Position numbers and translations under genes: made by a program. Shown piece by piece: positions 17,269-25,779 of a DNA stretch of 44,202 nt (position 1 is its first letter; every line of letters starts with the position of its first letter). The notes under the pieces are model-generated. The model was not told the origin of the DNA. It saw nothing but the letters and a program-made list of their open reading frames with translations, and searched no databases. The stretch is from Candidatus Aminicenantota bacterium (GTDB lineage Bacteria > Acidobacteriota > Aminicenantia > Aminicenantales > Aminicenantaceae): the NCBI GenBank assembly GCA_016927475.1, contig JAFGMO010000038.1, forward strand, positions 1 to 44,202, written 5' to 3'.

Positions 17269-17306
17269 GAAATCTAAACCTGGTCTTGTTTTTAGGAGAG
17301 GAAAAG

Positions 17307-18479
17307 ATGCAAGTGAGAAAAACTGCGTGTATTTTAGCCGGTATCCTCTTGATTTTATCTTGCCCGGCCTTAACACAAAATGAAAAAATTCAGGTTAAGG
17401 TCACCGCCCATCAAGCGCTCATCCGTAGCCGGCCCGATCCGGAAGCACAAGTCGTTGCGGCGGTTCCTATGAACGGAATCATGCAGGTTTTGGAAAAAAG
17501 CGGCAATTGGTACAAAATCATACTCAGGCAGGGGAAAAAAGGAATTCTAGTAACAGGATATGTACACACCAGCTCGGTTAGGTTGTTGAGTGAAGATGAA
17601 ACGATCCATAAACCGGCCGAATACCCCGTTTACAGGGAAATACCACAAGAACCTTCACCTGAAAATGCGGGAAAAAAAAAGAGCGGAATCGGCAGGTTTT
17701 GTCTTCGGCTCATAGGAAATCTCAGCTTTTTTTCAGCCGGTGATACCAACCAAGGCATCGAAGGCTATTCAAACCTTAATAGAGACAGTTTTATTGACAG
17801 GGGATGTACAGTAAACCTTGACGGCCCTAAAAAAATTCAAATCGGATTATCGCCGGAAATATCCCTTATTATTCCTCTTAGCTCCCGTTTGGGAATCGGT
17901 GTCGGTACGGAATTTTTCCATGTATCAAAAACGAGCCTCGTAACCGGCATAAAAACAGATAGTGAAGTGTTAACATCTCTCAAACCGACGATCCAGGTTA
18001 TCCCCATCAAAATTTCCCTATTCAGCTCTTTCTCCTTGAATGAAAAATGGAACCTTCTTCCCTATGCCGGTATTACATTTAATTTTACTAAATTTATGTT
18101 CACCTGGGATTATACGGAAGGAGAATTTTGGCAAACCACGGAAATTAAAACCTCTACACGCGAGCTGGGTTTCCATGGCGGTCTTGGTATTGACCTCAAG
18201 CTGTCCAAGAACATAGCTCTTTCCCTCGAAGCCGAAGGAAGATACGCCAAGTTCAGCAATTACGAAGGAACATACGAGACAAAAAATAGTTCAGGATATT
18301 GGGAAACACGAAGCGGCCCCCTTTATTTCATCGAATATCAAAGTTCATCCGGAGAGACCTATTTCAATTTTCTCACATCTCAAATGAAACCCTCTGATCC
18401 CTCCATCATCAATATCAGACATATGGAAGTTGACCTCAGTGGGATCAGAGTGAGGGCTGGTTTAAGCTTCCGCTTCTAG
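17307..18479 (+). CDS. SH3 domain / outer-membrane beta-barrel protein, paralogue of 8972-10126
   Basis: 390 residues from an ATG with AGGAGAGG upstream. A signal peptide (residues 1-24) is followed by a bacterial SH3 domain (VTAHQALIRSRPDPEAQVV, GNWYKIIL, GYVHTSSVRLL) and a long beta-rich domain ending in Phe (GLSFRF). Like the other copy it has 'ELGFHGGLGIDLKLSKNIAL' and 'EGRYAKFSNYEG' blocks, where the first copy reads 'GIGFHGGLGLKVNFSPNLGL' and 'GRGRYAKIKGFEG'. The two share layout but have diverged strongly in the variable loops. The likely role is in the outer membrane, with the SH3 part in contact with the cell wall or a partner protein. Confidence 0.8.
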   Translation: MQVRKTACILAGILLILSCPALTQNEKIQVKVTAHQALIRSRPDPEAQVVAAVPMNGIMQVLEKSGNWYKIILRQGKKGILVTGYVHTSSVRLLSEDETIHKPAEYPVYREIPQEPSPENAGKKKSGIGRFCLRLIGNLSFFSAGDTNQGIEGYSNLNRDSFIDRGCTVNLDGPKKIQIGLSPEISLIIPLSSRLGIGVGTEFFHVSKTSLVTGIKTDSEVLTSLKPTIQVIPIKISLFSSFSLNEKWNLLPYAGITFNFTKFMFTWDYTEGEFWQTTEIKTSTRELGFHGGLGIDLKLSKNIALSLEAEGRYAKFSNYEGTYETKNSSGYWETRSGPLYFIEYQSSSGETYFNFLTSQMKPSDPSIINIRHMEVDLSGIRVRAGLSFRF

Positions 18480-18746
18480 CCTGCAATATCCATAAATTTG
18501 GCCGACACCAACAGATATTTTCAATATAATGCGTCGTTTAATATTGAATTTCGGTTAAATTGATTAGGAATCATTTTCCATGACCGTTCTCAAGAACATA
18601 CCGGCCAAATTTACCCTTCAGGCAAGCCGATCTTACCGCATCTGCTTTGTTGCGTCGTGCTCGCGGTGAACAAGCACAGCTTCGCACGACGACGCCTCGC
18701 ATCTACGGAAAGCTTGGCTTGTTGATATTGCAGGCCAATATCCATA
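18480..18746. repeat. MITE-like element with terminal inverted repeats
   Basis: An 11-base inverted repeat bounds the element: CCTGCAATATC (18480-18490) and GATATTGCAGG (18724-18734). An 11-base direct repeat, CAATATCCATA, occurs at 18484 and again at 18736. Inside are GTCGTGC/GCACGAC arms (about 18654-18688) and CGCATCTGCTTTGTTGC (18637-18653). The latter reappears in reverse at 21809-21825 in a second element. No coding sequence is present in it. Confidence 0.6.
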
Positions 18747-18850
18747 CTTCAAAAAAAATCTATTTCTGGTATGATATAATACATCTTGGTGAGAATATCT
18801 GCTTTTAGTCCCCTGAAAAAAGCTTTTTGCTATACTGCCTGGAGAATGGA

Positions 18851-19222
18851 ATGAAAGAACAAAAAATAAAAATTCTTTTGGTCGAAGATGATGTGGTCGA
18901 TCAACAGGCCTTTGTAAGATTTGTAAAAAAACAGAATCTCTCCTATCAATACAAAATCGCCGGTTCACTCGAAGAAGCCCAAAAAATTCTGGATGATGAA
19001 GATTTTTCGATTATCATAAGTGACCATATGTTGGGTGACGGCTCTGCCTTTGAACTCTTCGAAAGATTAAGCGGGACTCCATTTATTTTGATGACCGGGC
19101 AGGAAGATGAAGAAATTTACCAAAAAGCCAATCAATTAGGCGCACGCGCCTGCCTCGTAAAAGACAGCGAAGGAACCCATCTTCATGCCTTCAAAGAAAT
19201 TCTGGAGGAAGTTTTTTCATAA
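18851..19222 (+). CDS. Stand-alone CheY-like receiver domain protein
   Basis: 123 residues, a single receiver domain with no output domain. Acidic pocket 'VEDD' (residues 11-14), phosphoacceptor Asp58 in 'IISDHML', Thr82 in 'LMTGQ', and Lys104 in 'CLVKDS'. The start at 18851 follows GGAG by eight bases and begins right before the first strand. A TATAAT at 18774-18779 is the best -10 candidate. It precedes a sigma/anti-sigma operon on the same strand at 103 bases distance, so it may belong to the same signalling circuit, but a shared transcript is not proven. Confidence 0.88.
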   Translation: MKEQKIKILLVEDDVVDQQAFVRFVKKQNLSYQYKIAGSLEEAQKILDDEDFSIIISDHMLGDGSAFELFERLSGTPFILMTGQEDEEIYQKANQLGARACLVKDSEGTHLHAFKEILEEVFS

Positions 19223-19325
19223 ACCCCTCATAAATAAGGGAATAAAAGCCACACCGGAAAAGTCTAATTGGGTGAAGATGGTCTTGACAAGAACGATTTG
19301 AACCTCTCCACTCAGGAAGATAACG

Positions 19326-19889
19326 CTGAAGGAAGAGAAGTGGATAAAAGAGGCCAGAGAAGGGGACCATTTCGCCTTTAAAAAGATTGTCCTTAAGTAT
19401 GAAAGGCAGGTGGCAGCTACAGTGATCGGTATATTGGGATACTGCCCCGAAGCTGAGGACATTGGGCAGGAAACTTTCATCCGTTTTTATAAATCTCTCT
19501 CAAAATTCAGAGGAGATTCGAGTATTGGCACCTATTTGACGCGCATTGCCATCAATCTTTCCTACAATGAGATCAAACGCAGGCAAAAAAAGCAAAAACT
19601 CTTCGCTTCAGAACCGGAAAGCAGGATTGTTAATCACCCCTTTTTTGATAAAAACCCCCAGAATCGGGAAACCCGCCGGATTGTCCAGCGGGGTCTTCAG
19701 CAACTCGAGCCCAAGTTCCGTGCTGTCCTGGTCCTTCGGTTGATCCAGGGTTATTCTACAGAAGAAACTGCTAAAATACTTAAGCTTCCCATAGGAACGG
19801 TTTTATCCCGCTTGGCCAGGGCTCAGATGAAACTTAAGAAAATTTTATCTCCCTTCTTCAAGGAGAAAAAAAATGACAAAATTCCATAG
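19326..19889 (+). CDS. ECF RNA polymerase sigma factor (non-standard start)
   Basis: A 187-residue product if translation starts at CTG 19326. Region 2 reads 'WIKEAREGDHFAFKKIV' then 'EAEDIGQETFIRFYKSL' (the region 2.2 core). Region 4 reads 'LRLIQGYSTEETAKILKLPIGTVLSRLARAQMKL', a clear helix-turn-helix. The first regular start codon in frame, GTG at 19410, would delete the beginning of region 2. Upstream of 19326 the frame stays open only to a TGA at 19299-19301, and no ATG, GTG or TTG is present. AGGA lies eight bases before the CTG. The end overlaps the anti-sigma gene by 17 bases. A TTGACA at 19284-19289 could be a -35 element. Confidence 0.85.
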   Translation: MKEEKWIKEAREGDHFAFKKIVLKYERQVAATVIGILGYCPEAEDIGQETFIRFYKSLSKFRGDSSIGTYLTRIAINLSYNEIKRRQKKQKLFASEPESRIVNHPFFDKNPQNRETRRIVQRGLQQLEPKFRAVLVLRLIQGYSTEETAKILKLPIGTVLSRLARAQMKLKKILSPFFKEKKNDKIP

Positions 19890-20295
19890 AAAAAAAATCA
19901 GAAGGCTTCTTTACCTTTCTCTTGACGGTGAGCTTCCTTTGAAAAAAAGGCATATCTTAGATGAAGCTCTCCAGGAATCCGAAGAACTCCGCCGGGAAAA
20001 AAATTTCATCCTTGCCCAGCGACAAACCCTAAGAGAAAGCGGTACGTTTTCTTTTCAATCCCATTTTTCCGAAAGAGTTATGGCCCGCATCAGCGGAATT
20101 AAACAAAAAAACGGGATGGAAGTGCTATATGCGCCGCTTAAAGTCTTTTTTCGCGGTTTAGCCATAGCCAGTACGGGACTCATGATTTTCCTTCTTATCT
20201 ACATTCTTAAATCAGGAGAAATTTTCTCTATGGACGAAATCTATTACGCCTCGGATACGACAGCTCAGGAAGTCCTCAATCTTCCTCTGTTCTAG
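19873..20295 (+). CDS. Membrane anti-sigma factor
   Basis: 140 residues. A cytoplasmic N-terminal helical domain (residues 1-75, 'YLSLDGELPLKKRHILDEAL' resembles the DGEL motif of anti-sigma factors) is followed by one membrane helix (about 95-115, 'GLAIASTGLMIFLLIYIL') and a short exported tail. There is no zinc-binding HxxxCxxC. It overlaps the sigma gene end with AAGGAG inside it, so production is coupled. It presumably holds the sigma factor at the membrane until an envelope signal arrives. Confidence 0.78.
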   Translation: MTKFHRKKIRRLLYLSLDGELPLKKRHILDEALQESEELRREKNFILAQRQTLRESGTFSFQSHFSERVMARISGIKQKNGMEVLYAPLKVFFRGLAIASTGLMIFLLIYILKSGEIFSMDEIYYASDTTAQEVLNLPLF

Positions 20296-20308
20296 ACGGA
20301 GAAAAAAG

Positions 20309-20749
20309 ATGAATATAAAAGTGAAATTCATTCTACTCATCCTGCTCATATTTATCCTCGGCATTTTTACCGGGGGTATGCTGAATCGAGCTCTCCTGCA
20401 ACATCGAATCAGGAAAGCTTTCTCCCTGAGATATCCGGCTCCCTTTATTACCAATTTTGAGAGAATCATCAATCCAACTCCCGAACAAAGACAAAAAATC
20501 CGGAAAATTCTGGAAAAACATACAAGAAATATTTACAACCTGCGTATTGAATTCCAGAACTCGACCAAACAAGAACTTGATAATTTGAGAAAAGAACTGG
20601 AACCTCTCTTAACGGAAGAACAAAAAGCCCGTCTGGAAGAAAGTCACCTGAACAGACTCCGCCGGCCTGGTCCGATGCCTCCTTTCAGAACTCCACCCTG
20701 GCGAGGGCCCTGGAAGCCCCCACGAAAAGATCCCAATAAACGGCATTGA
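20309..20749 (+). CDS. Membrane-anchored Spy/CpxP-like protein (possible heavy-metal/stress sensor)
   Basis: 146 residues. A single N-terminal membrane helix (FILLILLIFILGIFTGGML) is followed by a long helical periplasmic domain containing 'TPEQRQKIRKILEKHTRN' and 'LLTEEQKARLEE', the LTxxQ-type repeats of Spy/CpxP and periplasmic heavy-metal sensors. The tail is rich in Pro, Arg and Trp. It follows the anti-sigma gene by 13 bases with GGAG, completing a sigma/anti-sigma/sensor operon that likely monitors envelope stress. The role is inferred from context. Confidence 0.75.
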   Translation: MNIKVKFILLILLIFILGIFTGGMLNRALLQHRIRKAFSLRYPAPFITNFERIINPTPEQRQKIRKILEKHTRNIYNLRIEFQNSTKQELDNLRKELEPLLTEEQKARLEESHLNRLRRPGPMPPFRTPPWRGPWKPPRKDPNKRH

Positions 20750-20825
20750 ATCAGAGTTGTTCCCTCCGGCATCTTGATATTTATTCCCTTCCGCCAACAT
20801 TATCCATTACCATATCAAGGTAAAA

Positions 20826-20863
20826 AAAAGCCCCTCTGTTCACCTCAAAACAGAGGGGCTTTT
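20826..20863. terminator. Bidirectional rho-independent terminator
   Basis: A perfect 15-base stem, AAAAGCCCCTCTGTT with AACAGAGGGGCTTTT, encloses an eight-base loop. It has A-runs on one side and T-runs on the other. It sits between the convergent sigma operon and the Spy-like gene and can serve both. Confidence 0.92.
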
Positions 20864-20890
20864 CACGGCATCACGCCGTTTGGTCTTCTG

Positions 20891-21412
20891 TTACCTTCTG
20901 AAACGGTTAAGCCTATGAGGGAACCGCCGGAATCCCATATCTCTGCGAAACATTCCTCTGCTTCCCAGCATTCTATCTTGCCTCATTTCTTTCAGCTTCT
21001 CCTTCTGTTCGGGAGTCAAAATATTTATCATCTCATCTCTCAATTTCATTCCGGCAATCACCATATCGTGGCGGCCTGAGGAAATCTTTTCCATAGTCTT
21101 TCTGAGTAAAGCATAATCACGATTTTCTTCACGTATGAGCTGTCTTAATTCCAGCTGTAAAGTTTGGTTCGTCTGTCGCATCTTGAGCATACTTTTTTCG
21201 AATTCATCCATAAGCCCTTTGATCTTGTTCATCTGTTCATCGGTTATATTAAGCTCCTCCTGGTTTTGTCTCAAAATCCAAAGAAATCCGCCAACATCGC
21301 GATTGGACATGGGCCTTCGGTCTATTCTCCCTCTAAAAGGCTGGGCGAATCCTTCAGCCATCAAAACTCCCGTGAGGAGGACAACCAGCAGAACGATAAT
21401 TCCTTTTTTCAT
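20891..21412 (-). CDS. Secreted Spy/CpxP-like periplasmic protein
   Basis: 173 residues with a cleavable signal peptide (residues 1-23, ending ...EGFAQ) and a helical mature part carrying 'LNITDEQMNKIKGLMDEF' and 'ILTPEQKEKLKEMRQ'. These are the two LTxxQ motifs of Spy/CpxP proteins. The tail is very basic (RRFPHRLNRFRR). Spy-type proteins chaperone unfolded envelope proteins or sense stress. It converges on the sigma/anti-sigma operon that ends with a related, membrane-anchored protein, and so may be part of the same response. AGGAGG precedes the start. Confidence 0.85.
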   Translation of the reverse strand: MKKGIIVLLVVLLTGVLMAEGFAQPFRGRIDRRPMSNRDVGGFLWILRQNQEELNITDEQMNKIKGLMDEFEKSMLKMRQTNQTLQLELRQLIREENRDYALLRKTMEKISSGRHDMVIAGMKLRDEMINILTPEQKEKLKEMRQDRMLGSRGMFRRDMGFRRFPHRLNRFRR

Positions 21413-21634
21413 CGTGTCACCTCCTAGATGATCTTTTTAATTCATCGTTCATTTCTTTAGACAACAATTAAGGTGAAAATATTCCCGGTTTTTTTATGAC
21501 GGTTTTCAGCTCTCTATTCGTTAAAATCAGTAGTCCCATAAAAAGTGATATTTTATCCGTTCAAACAATCCCTGGCTCGACAAAATCTTATGAGACATAT
21601 GACCCTTCAAAATGAACCACCTTTTTTCTTTAAT

Positions 21635-21850
21635 CTGTATTATTCACGAGCCAAGGGATTAGGCTGGGTCGGTTGCCGCAGCTGTGAGGCGTCAGCCTGT
21701 GAAGCTGAATGTCATTGCGAGAGTCCTTTGGACTCGTGGCAATCCCATGCTGCGTGTCATTATTCCAGGAGATTGCCGCGTAGCCTTGCTCCTCACAACG
21801 AACAGGTTGCAACAAAGCAGATGCGCAAGCTTGACTCGTGAATAATACAG
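21635..21850. repeat. MITE-like element with 16-base terminal inverted repeats
   Basis: CTGTATTATTCACGAG at 21635-21650 and its exact reverse complement at 21835-21850 bound a 216-base segment. Similarity continues a little further outside (T-rich arm, TTTAA). Inside is a nested palindrome of the 'TCATTGCGAG ... GTGGCAATC' kind common in bacterial intergenic repeats, and GCAACAAAGCAGATGCG, shared with the element at 18480-18746. No credible reading frame is present. It occupies the gap between the Spy-like gene and the propeller gene. Confidence 0.75.
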
Positions 21851-21911
21851 GTTAAAATAAAAGAAGAATGGGCGCCAAAATATTTAACGGCTGTCCAGAA
21901 CGGAGGGAATA

Positions 21912-23621
21912 ATGAAAAAGACATTTATGGCCTTATCAGCCTTTATTGTCATATCGGGCTTAATACCATGCGGAATGTTATCTGACAAAAGACCGCCTCA
22001 AAAAACATTAAAATCTCCTTTTTTCGGAGCCGGCATCAATAATCCTCTCTGGATGCGCTCCTATTCCATATCCAACCTTGAAGAAGCTTCAGCAGTACGG
22101 CAGACAAACGATGGAAGTTATATCATAGGCGGCTATACCCACGATCAAACCAATATGCATGACCTTCTTTTGTATAAACTTTCACCTTACGGCAGGGTAC
22201 TCTGGCAGAAGCGTTTGGGAGGAAGCGAATATGAAGCCGCGACCGACATTCAGCAGACATACGATGGAGGGTATATTGTTGTAGGTTATAAGGGGAGCTA
22301 TACCTACGAAAATCTTAACTTCTGGGTTCTGAAGTTCGATGAGAACGGTAATGTTGTCTGGCAGAAAGAATTCGGTGATATTGGGTCCGATACGGCCTAT
22401 TCCGTCCACCAGATGACGGATGAAGGTTATATCATCGGCGGACATGTCGATTCACAGCAGGGCAACAATGAAGACGCTTGGGCTCTCAAGCTTTTTCCGG
22501 ACGGCAGTATTGAATGGAATCAGGTCTTCGGAGGCAGCAAGATTGATGAAGCCCGGTGCATCCGTCAGACCTCTGACAAGGGATATGTTTTCTGCGGAAA
22601 AACTTCGTCGGAAGGCCGGGGTGGAACGGATTTGATGGTCATAAAGCTGGGTATTAACCGGGAAATCGAGTGGCAGATGGGATACGGAGGAACAAAAGAT
22701 GACGCCGCCTATTACATCGAACAAACCAATGACAAAGGATATATCGTCGCGGGGGGCACAAAATCCTACGGAGCGGGTGGCGAAGACATGTGGATTCTGA
22801 AACTGGACTTCAACGGGATCGCCCAATGGCAGCTCACATACGGGGGAGATTATGATGACTGCGCCTTTTCCGTACAGCAAATCGAAAACCAAAATTACAT
22901 TGTAGCCGGCACTGTTCAGAAAACCTCCGGCGGCCCAAAGTATATATGGCTTTTGCAACTTGACGAAGCGGGCGGTATCGAATGGCAGAAAATTTACGGA
23001 AAAAATGAGGACGATTACGCCTATTGTGCCAGGCAAACAAAAGGTGGGGGTATCATTACCGCGGGGAGCACAAAATCTTATTCTTCGGCGGGCACGAATA
23101 TTTTCGTAATGAAAACGGATGGTGAAGGAAATGTCGATTCAACATGCGATCTCAGCGAAACATTCGCCCCTCAGATAACGGAATCAAGTGCTCGATGGTA
23201 TGAGCTCGATTTTGTTCCCCGGGAGCTTTCCCTGATCTCCAACCAGACAAATAATCCTACCCAGATTCCTGAAACCAAAAGTACTTTAATCTGCTGGAAT
23301 TACATCCAACCTCCGGTTAATATCGTCCTGGGCAGGCAAATAAACCGGCTGCTCGGATTTGAAGAAGCAACCAACACACTAAACTGGGAAGCTTCTCCGG
23401 AAAACGCCGGCTTCACCATCAAACAATACAAAATTTACAGAAGAAATACCTTCTCAGGCAGTAAGGAATTTGAGCATATTGCCACGGTTTCTTCTGGTGT
23501 CTACACTTACAGCGACAGTGGTTTAATCCCCGACCAAATCTTCCAGTATGCTATCTCATCCGTGGATGAGATGGACCTTGAAAGTCCACTCTCGTCACCT
23601 GTCGATCAAACTTCTGATTAA
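21912..23621 (+). CDS. Secreted seven-repeat beta-propeller protein with C-terminal Fn3-like domain
   Basis: 569 residues, starting after GGAGGG with a signal peptide (residues 1-22, with a Cys at 21 that is a poor lipobox). Seven consecutive repeats of about 52 residues run from roughly residue 47 to 410. Each has the pattern W-Q-x-x-x-G-G...D-x-A-x-x-x-x-Q-T-x-D-x-G-Y-I-x-x-G, and a terminal 'W..KL...G' strand. Seven units suit a closed beta-propeller. A Fn3-like domain follows (about 465-560, 'NTLNWEASPENAGFTIKQYKIYRR', 'YTYSDSGL'). There are no visible catalytic residues. The likely role is surface binding or scaffolding. Confidence 0.82.
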   Translation: MKKTFMALSAFIVISGLIPCGMLSDKRPPQKTLKSPFFGAGINNPLWMRSYSISNLEEASAVRQTNDGSYIIGGYTHDQTNMHDLLLYKLSPYGRVLWQKRLGGSEYEAATDIQQTYDGGYIVVGYKGSYTYENLNFWVLKFDENGNVVWQKEFGDIGSDTAYSVHQMTDEGYIIGGHVDSQQGNNEDAWALKLFPDGSIEWNQVFGGSKIDEARCIRQTSDKGYVFCGKTSSEGRGGTDLMVIKLGINREIEWQMGYGGTKDDAAYYIEQTNDKGYIVAGGTKSYGAGGEDMWILKLDFNGIAQWQLTYGGDYDDCAFSVQQIENQNYIVAGTVQKTSGGPKYIWLLQLDEAGGIEWQKIYGKNEDDYAYCARQTKGGGIITAGSTKSYSSAGTNIFVMKTDGEGNVDSTCDLSETFAPQITESSARWYELDFVPRELSLISNQTNNPTQIPETKSTLICWNYIQPPVNIVLGRQINRLLGFEEATNTLNWEASPENAGFTIKQYKIYRRNTFSGSKEFEHIATVSSGVYTYSDSGLIPDQIFQYAISSVDEMDLESPLSSPVDQTSD

Positions 23622-23629
23622 TCTGTTAG

Positions 23630-23658
23630 TTGACATCCGGCAAGCGCTCACATATGCT
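23630..23658 (+). promoter_or_regulatory. Promoter-like sequence upstream of the decayed ligase gene
   Basis: TTGACA (23630-23635), 17 bases, TATGCT (23653-23658), just past the propeller gene stop. It is followed by an AT-rich hairpin, CGTGAAAAA / TTTTTCACG (23667-23690), that lies between the promoter and the pseudogene. Confidence 0.5.
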
Positions 23659-23741
23659 TCAAAAAGCGTGAAAAACCTCATTTTTTCACGGCCGATTTTC
23701 CCGAATTTTTTCTTTTTTCGGCCAACCGAAAGGAAAAAACC

Positions 23742-24418
23742 ATGGAAAAAAATCCATCTCTCTACCAACAAGAAGAAAAAAGAACCGTCCTCCGTATGCT
23801 TACCAACGGAGCCGCTTTATTCTCCGATATACCCTACACCTGTCAGAAAGGAGATGGGGGATGGGAATGTAAAACCTATTCTCAAGTTCTAAAAGACAGC
23901 CGCTGTTTAGCTTCAGGTCTGAAAGAACTCGGCTTCTGCAAAGGTGACAAAATCGGCCTTCTCTCTTAAGGACGGAACCGTTGGATCATCAGCGAATTCG
24001 GCACATTGTTTTGCGGGTGTACCTGCGTTCCCCTTTCCATTAAACTTCTTCCCGAGGAAGTCCTCTTCCGGATTTCTCATTCAGAATCCAAGGGAATGAT
24101 CGTATCCCGCAATACATTCGAAAAAGCCGCCTCCGTGTGGAATAAAATCAAAAAAAGGTCAAGCTCATCAACCACTTTAAATCCTTCGGCATTTACCGGA
24201 ACCTGTTTCCAGAAAAATGGGTTCCTTCGAATTTCCAGGTTATTCCGGAACCTGTTTCCGAAGAGAAAAAAATGATCAATTCGACCATGAAGATGGTCCG
24301 CCATACGATTACGGAATATTATAAAGACAGAATAGACTATATGTACACATCCGAAGGAAACAATTTTGTCAATGAGCTAAATATTGAATCGGTAAAGGGT
24401 TTCCTTCCCTTTTCATAG
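23742..24418 (+). pseudogene. Remnant of a long-chain acyl-CoA synthetase (AMP-binding enzyme)
   Basis: The N-terminal part reads like an AMP-binding enzyme ('KTYSQVLKDSRCLASGLKEL', 'GDKIGLLS'). It then stops at TAA where an 'E-G-R-N-R-W' motif would continue; the same frame runs on with 'GRNRWIISEFGTLFCGCTCV'. After about 'FEKAASVWNKIKK' the frame changes, and the central catalytic part (P-loop and adenylate-binding motifs) is missing. The end of the gene reappears in a different frame as 'TMKMVRHTITEYYKDRIDYMY', the typical C-terminal end of this family. So there is a nonsense mutation, at least one frameshift and a large internal deletion. An intact member has about 600 residues; fewer than 230 codons remain. 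It cannot be active. Confidence 0.85.
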
Positions 24419-24445
24419 AAAAGTATGATTCATATGAATTACAGG

Positions 24446-25765
24446 TTAGGGAACAAAATTCATCCCCTCAACAACAAGAAAACCAAGGTCATCCTTCGTC
24501 AAGGGACGTCTATTGAATCTCAGTGGACAACCGGCGACCTGTATGGCTTGGACGGCTTTTAGCCAGGACAAAAACCGGGAAGCTGTTTCATAGTCAGCAA
24601 AATAAACCGGCCCCTCGAAAAGTGGTCTCAGATAAACTTTTTCCCCGGCTGCCGTAATTTCCCCCGTAAGGGCATCCTTGTGGGCCGCAAGGTAAAAAAG
24701 CCTTGTTTTCAGTTCTTCGGTTCTCACAAGCACGACGGGATCTAAACCATCAAGCCGTCCCTGAACAAAAAGAACATGGTCGTCGCCCTCGACAATGGTA
24801 TCGCTGTTTTTCAGGACATGACGAATGGTATACCTACAGCTCAGGTTGCAGGTAACGTCTTCAGTGGAAGCGGGCAAAACGACACTCGCGGTTTTCCACG
24901 TCATCTTTTCCGGACTGAGCGGGGACTCTTCTGTTTGTGTGATTCCGGGAAGAAAAACTTTCATTCTTCGGGGAGAGGAAGGTACTTCTATCTTCAGATC
25001 CATGGCAAAATTTCCAGCCAGATCGATCCCGGAAACCCCCTGCATAAAAATGTCAGCACCTTTAGGGGAAAGCCTTCCGGAAAACCCAACATATCGCTGT
25101 CTAAGGGAAAGTTCCTCTTTCAGCTCGCGGCCGTATCCCAACCGGGGATCCAGGCTTCCCTCTACAGATAACACGTCTTGACCCAACCATTTTTTCATCA
25201 GAGCTGTCCCTCCCACTCCCAACTCCGCCTGGTTGGACTCTTTAAGAGAAAGAGAACCGATGTTTATGGTTTCATATTGAGTTTCAAACCTGTTCCAGGA
25301 AATAAAACAGCCATTTTCCAGTCCTGATAGCTTGATCAGAAGTTCGCTAATCCTGTCCGCCGGTCCGGGCATGAGACTTTCCCTCATATTCTGCTCCTCA
25401 TTGAAAAAAGATGATTTTTCAACAGAAACAACCACTCGGCAATGGAACAAGGTCCTGTAAAAAACCGGACTGTCCTCGGACTTTTTTTGAAAATCCGATC
25501 CCAGGGCTTGTAGAAAAGTATAAGCATTTCCGGATTTTTCCCCGATAGCCTTGATAAACGCGGCTTGAGCCGCCGGAGAAAGTCTGAAAATCGTTTCATC
25601 CGTTGGCTGAGGCTTTAAATTCAGGGTAAATGCAGCCGCCTTGACCCAATCATCAACCGTTTCCCGCCAAGCCGCGGTTTTAAATCTTCGTGTCAACCTG
25701 TATTGGGTGCAGGAAGAAATGAGGACCACTATGATTCCAAGCCCTACTGCGACATTCTTACGCAT
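24446..25765 (-). CDS. Large predicted lipoprotein of unknown function
   Basis: 439 residues with a signal peptide and lipobox ('VVLISSCTQ', Cys19). No family is recognised. The mature part mixes helices with beta-rich stretches and has few Cys. A ribosome-binding site (AAAGGAGG) stands just before the ATG. It follows a small gene at 14 bases distance, so the two are probably one operon. Downstream it converges on the decayed ligase gene. Confidence 0.75.
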   Translation of the reverse strand: MRKNVAVGLGIIVVLISSCTQYRLTRRFKTAAWRETVDDWVKAAAFTLNLKPQPTDETIFRLSPAAQAAFIKAIGEKSGNAYTFLQALGSDFQKKSEDSPVFYRTLFHCRVVVSVEKSSFFNEEQNMRESLMPGPADRISELLIKLSGLENGCFISWNRFETQYETINIGSLSLKESNQAELGVGGTALMKKWLGQDVLSVEGSLDPRLGYGRELKEELSLRQRYVGFSGRLSPKGADIFMQGVSGIDLAGNFAMDLKIEVPSSPRRMKVFLPGITQTEESPLSPEKMTWKTASVVLPASTEDVTCNLSCRYTIRHVLKNSDTIVEGDDHVLFVQGRLDGLDPVVLVRTEELKTRLFYLAAHKDALTGEITAAGEKVYLRPLFEGPVYFADYETASRFLSWLKAVQAIQVAGCPLRFNRRPLTKDDLGFLVVEGMNFVP

Positions 25766-25779
25766 GTTCCCCTCCTTTT

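Noticed and set aside
21712..21805. Imperfect repeats 'TCATTGCGAG' as the start of a CRISPR or tandem array
   Set aside because: Only one inverted pair is present, with no regular spacers; it is a nested palindrome inside the MITE-like element.
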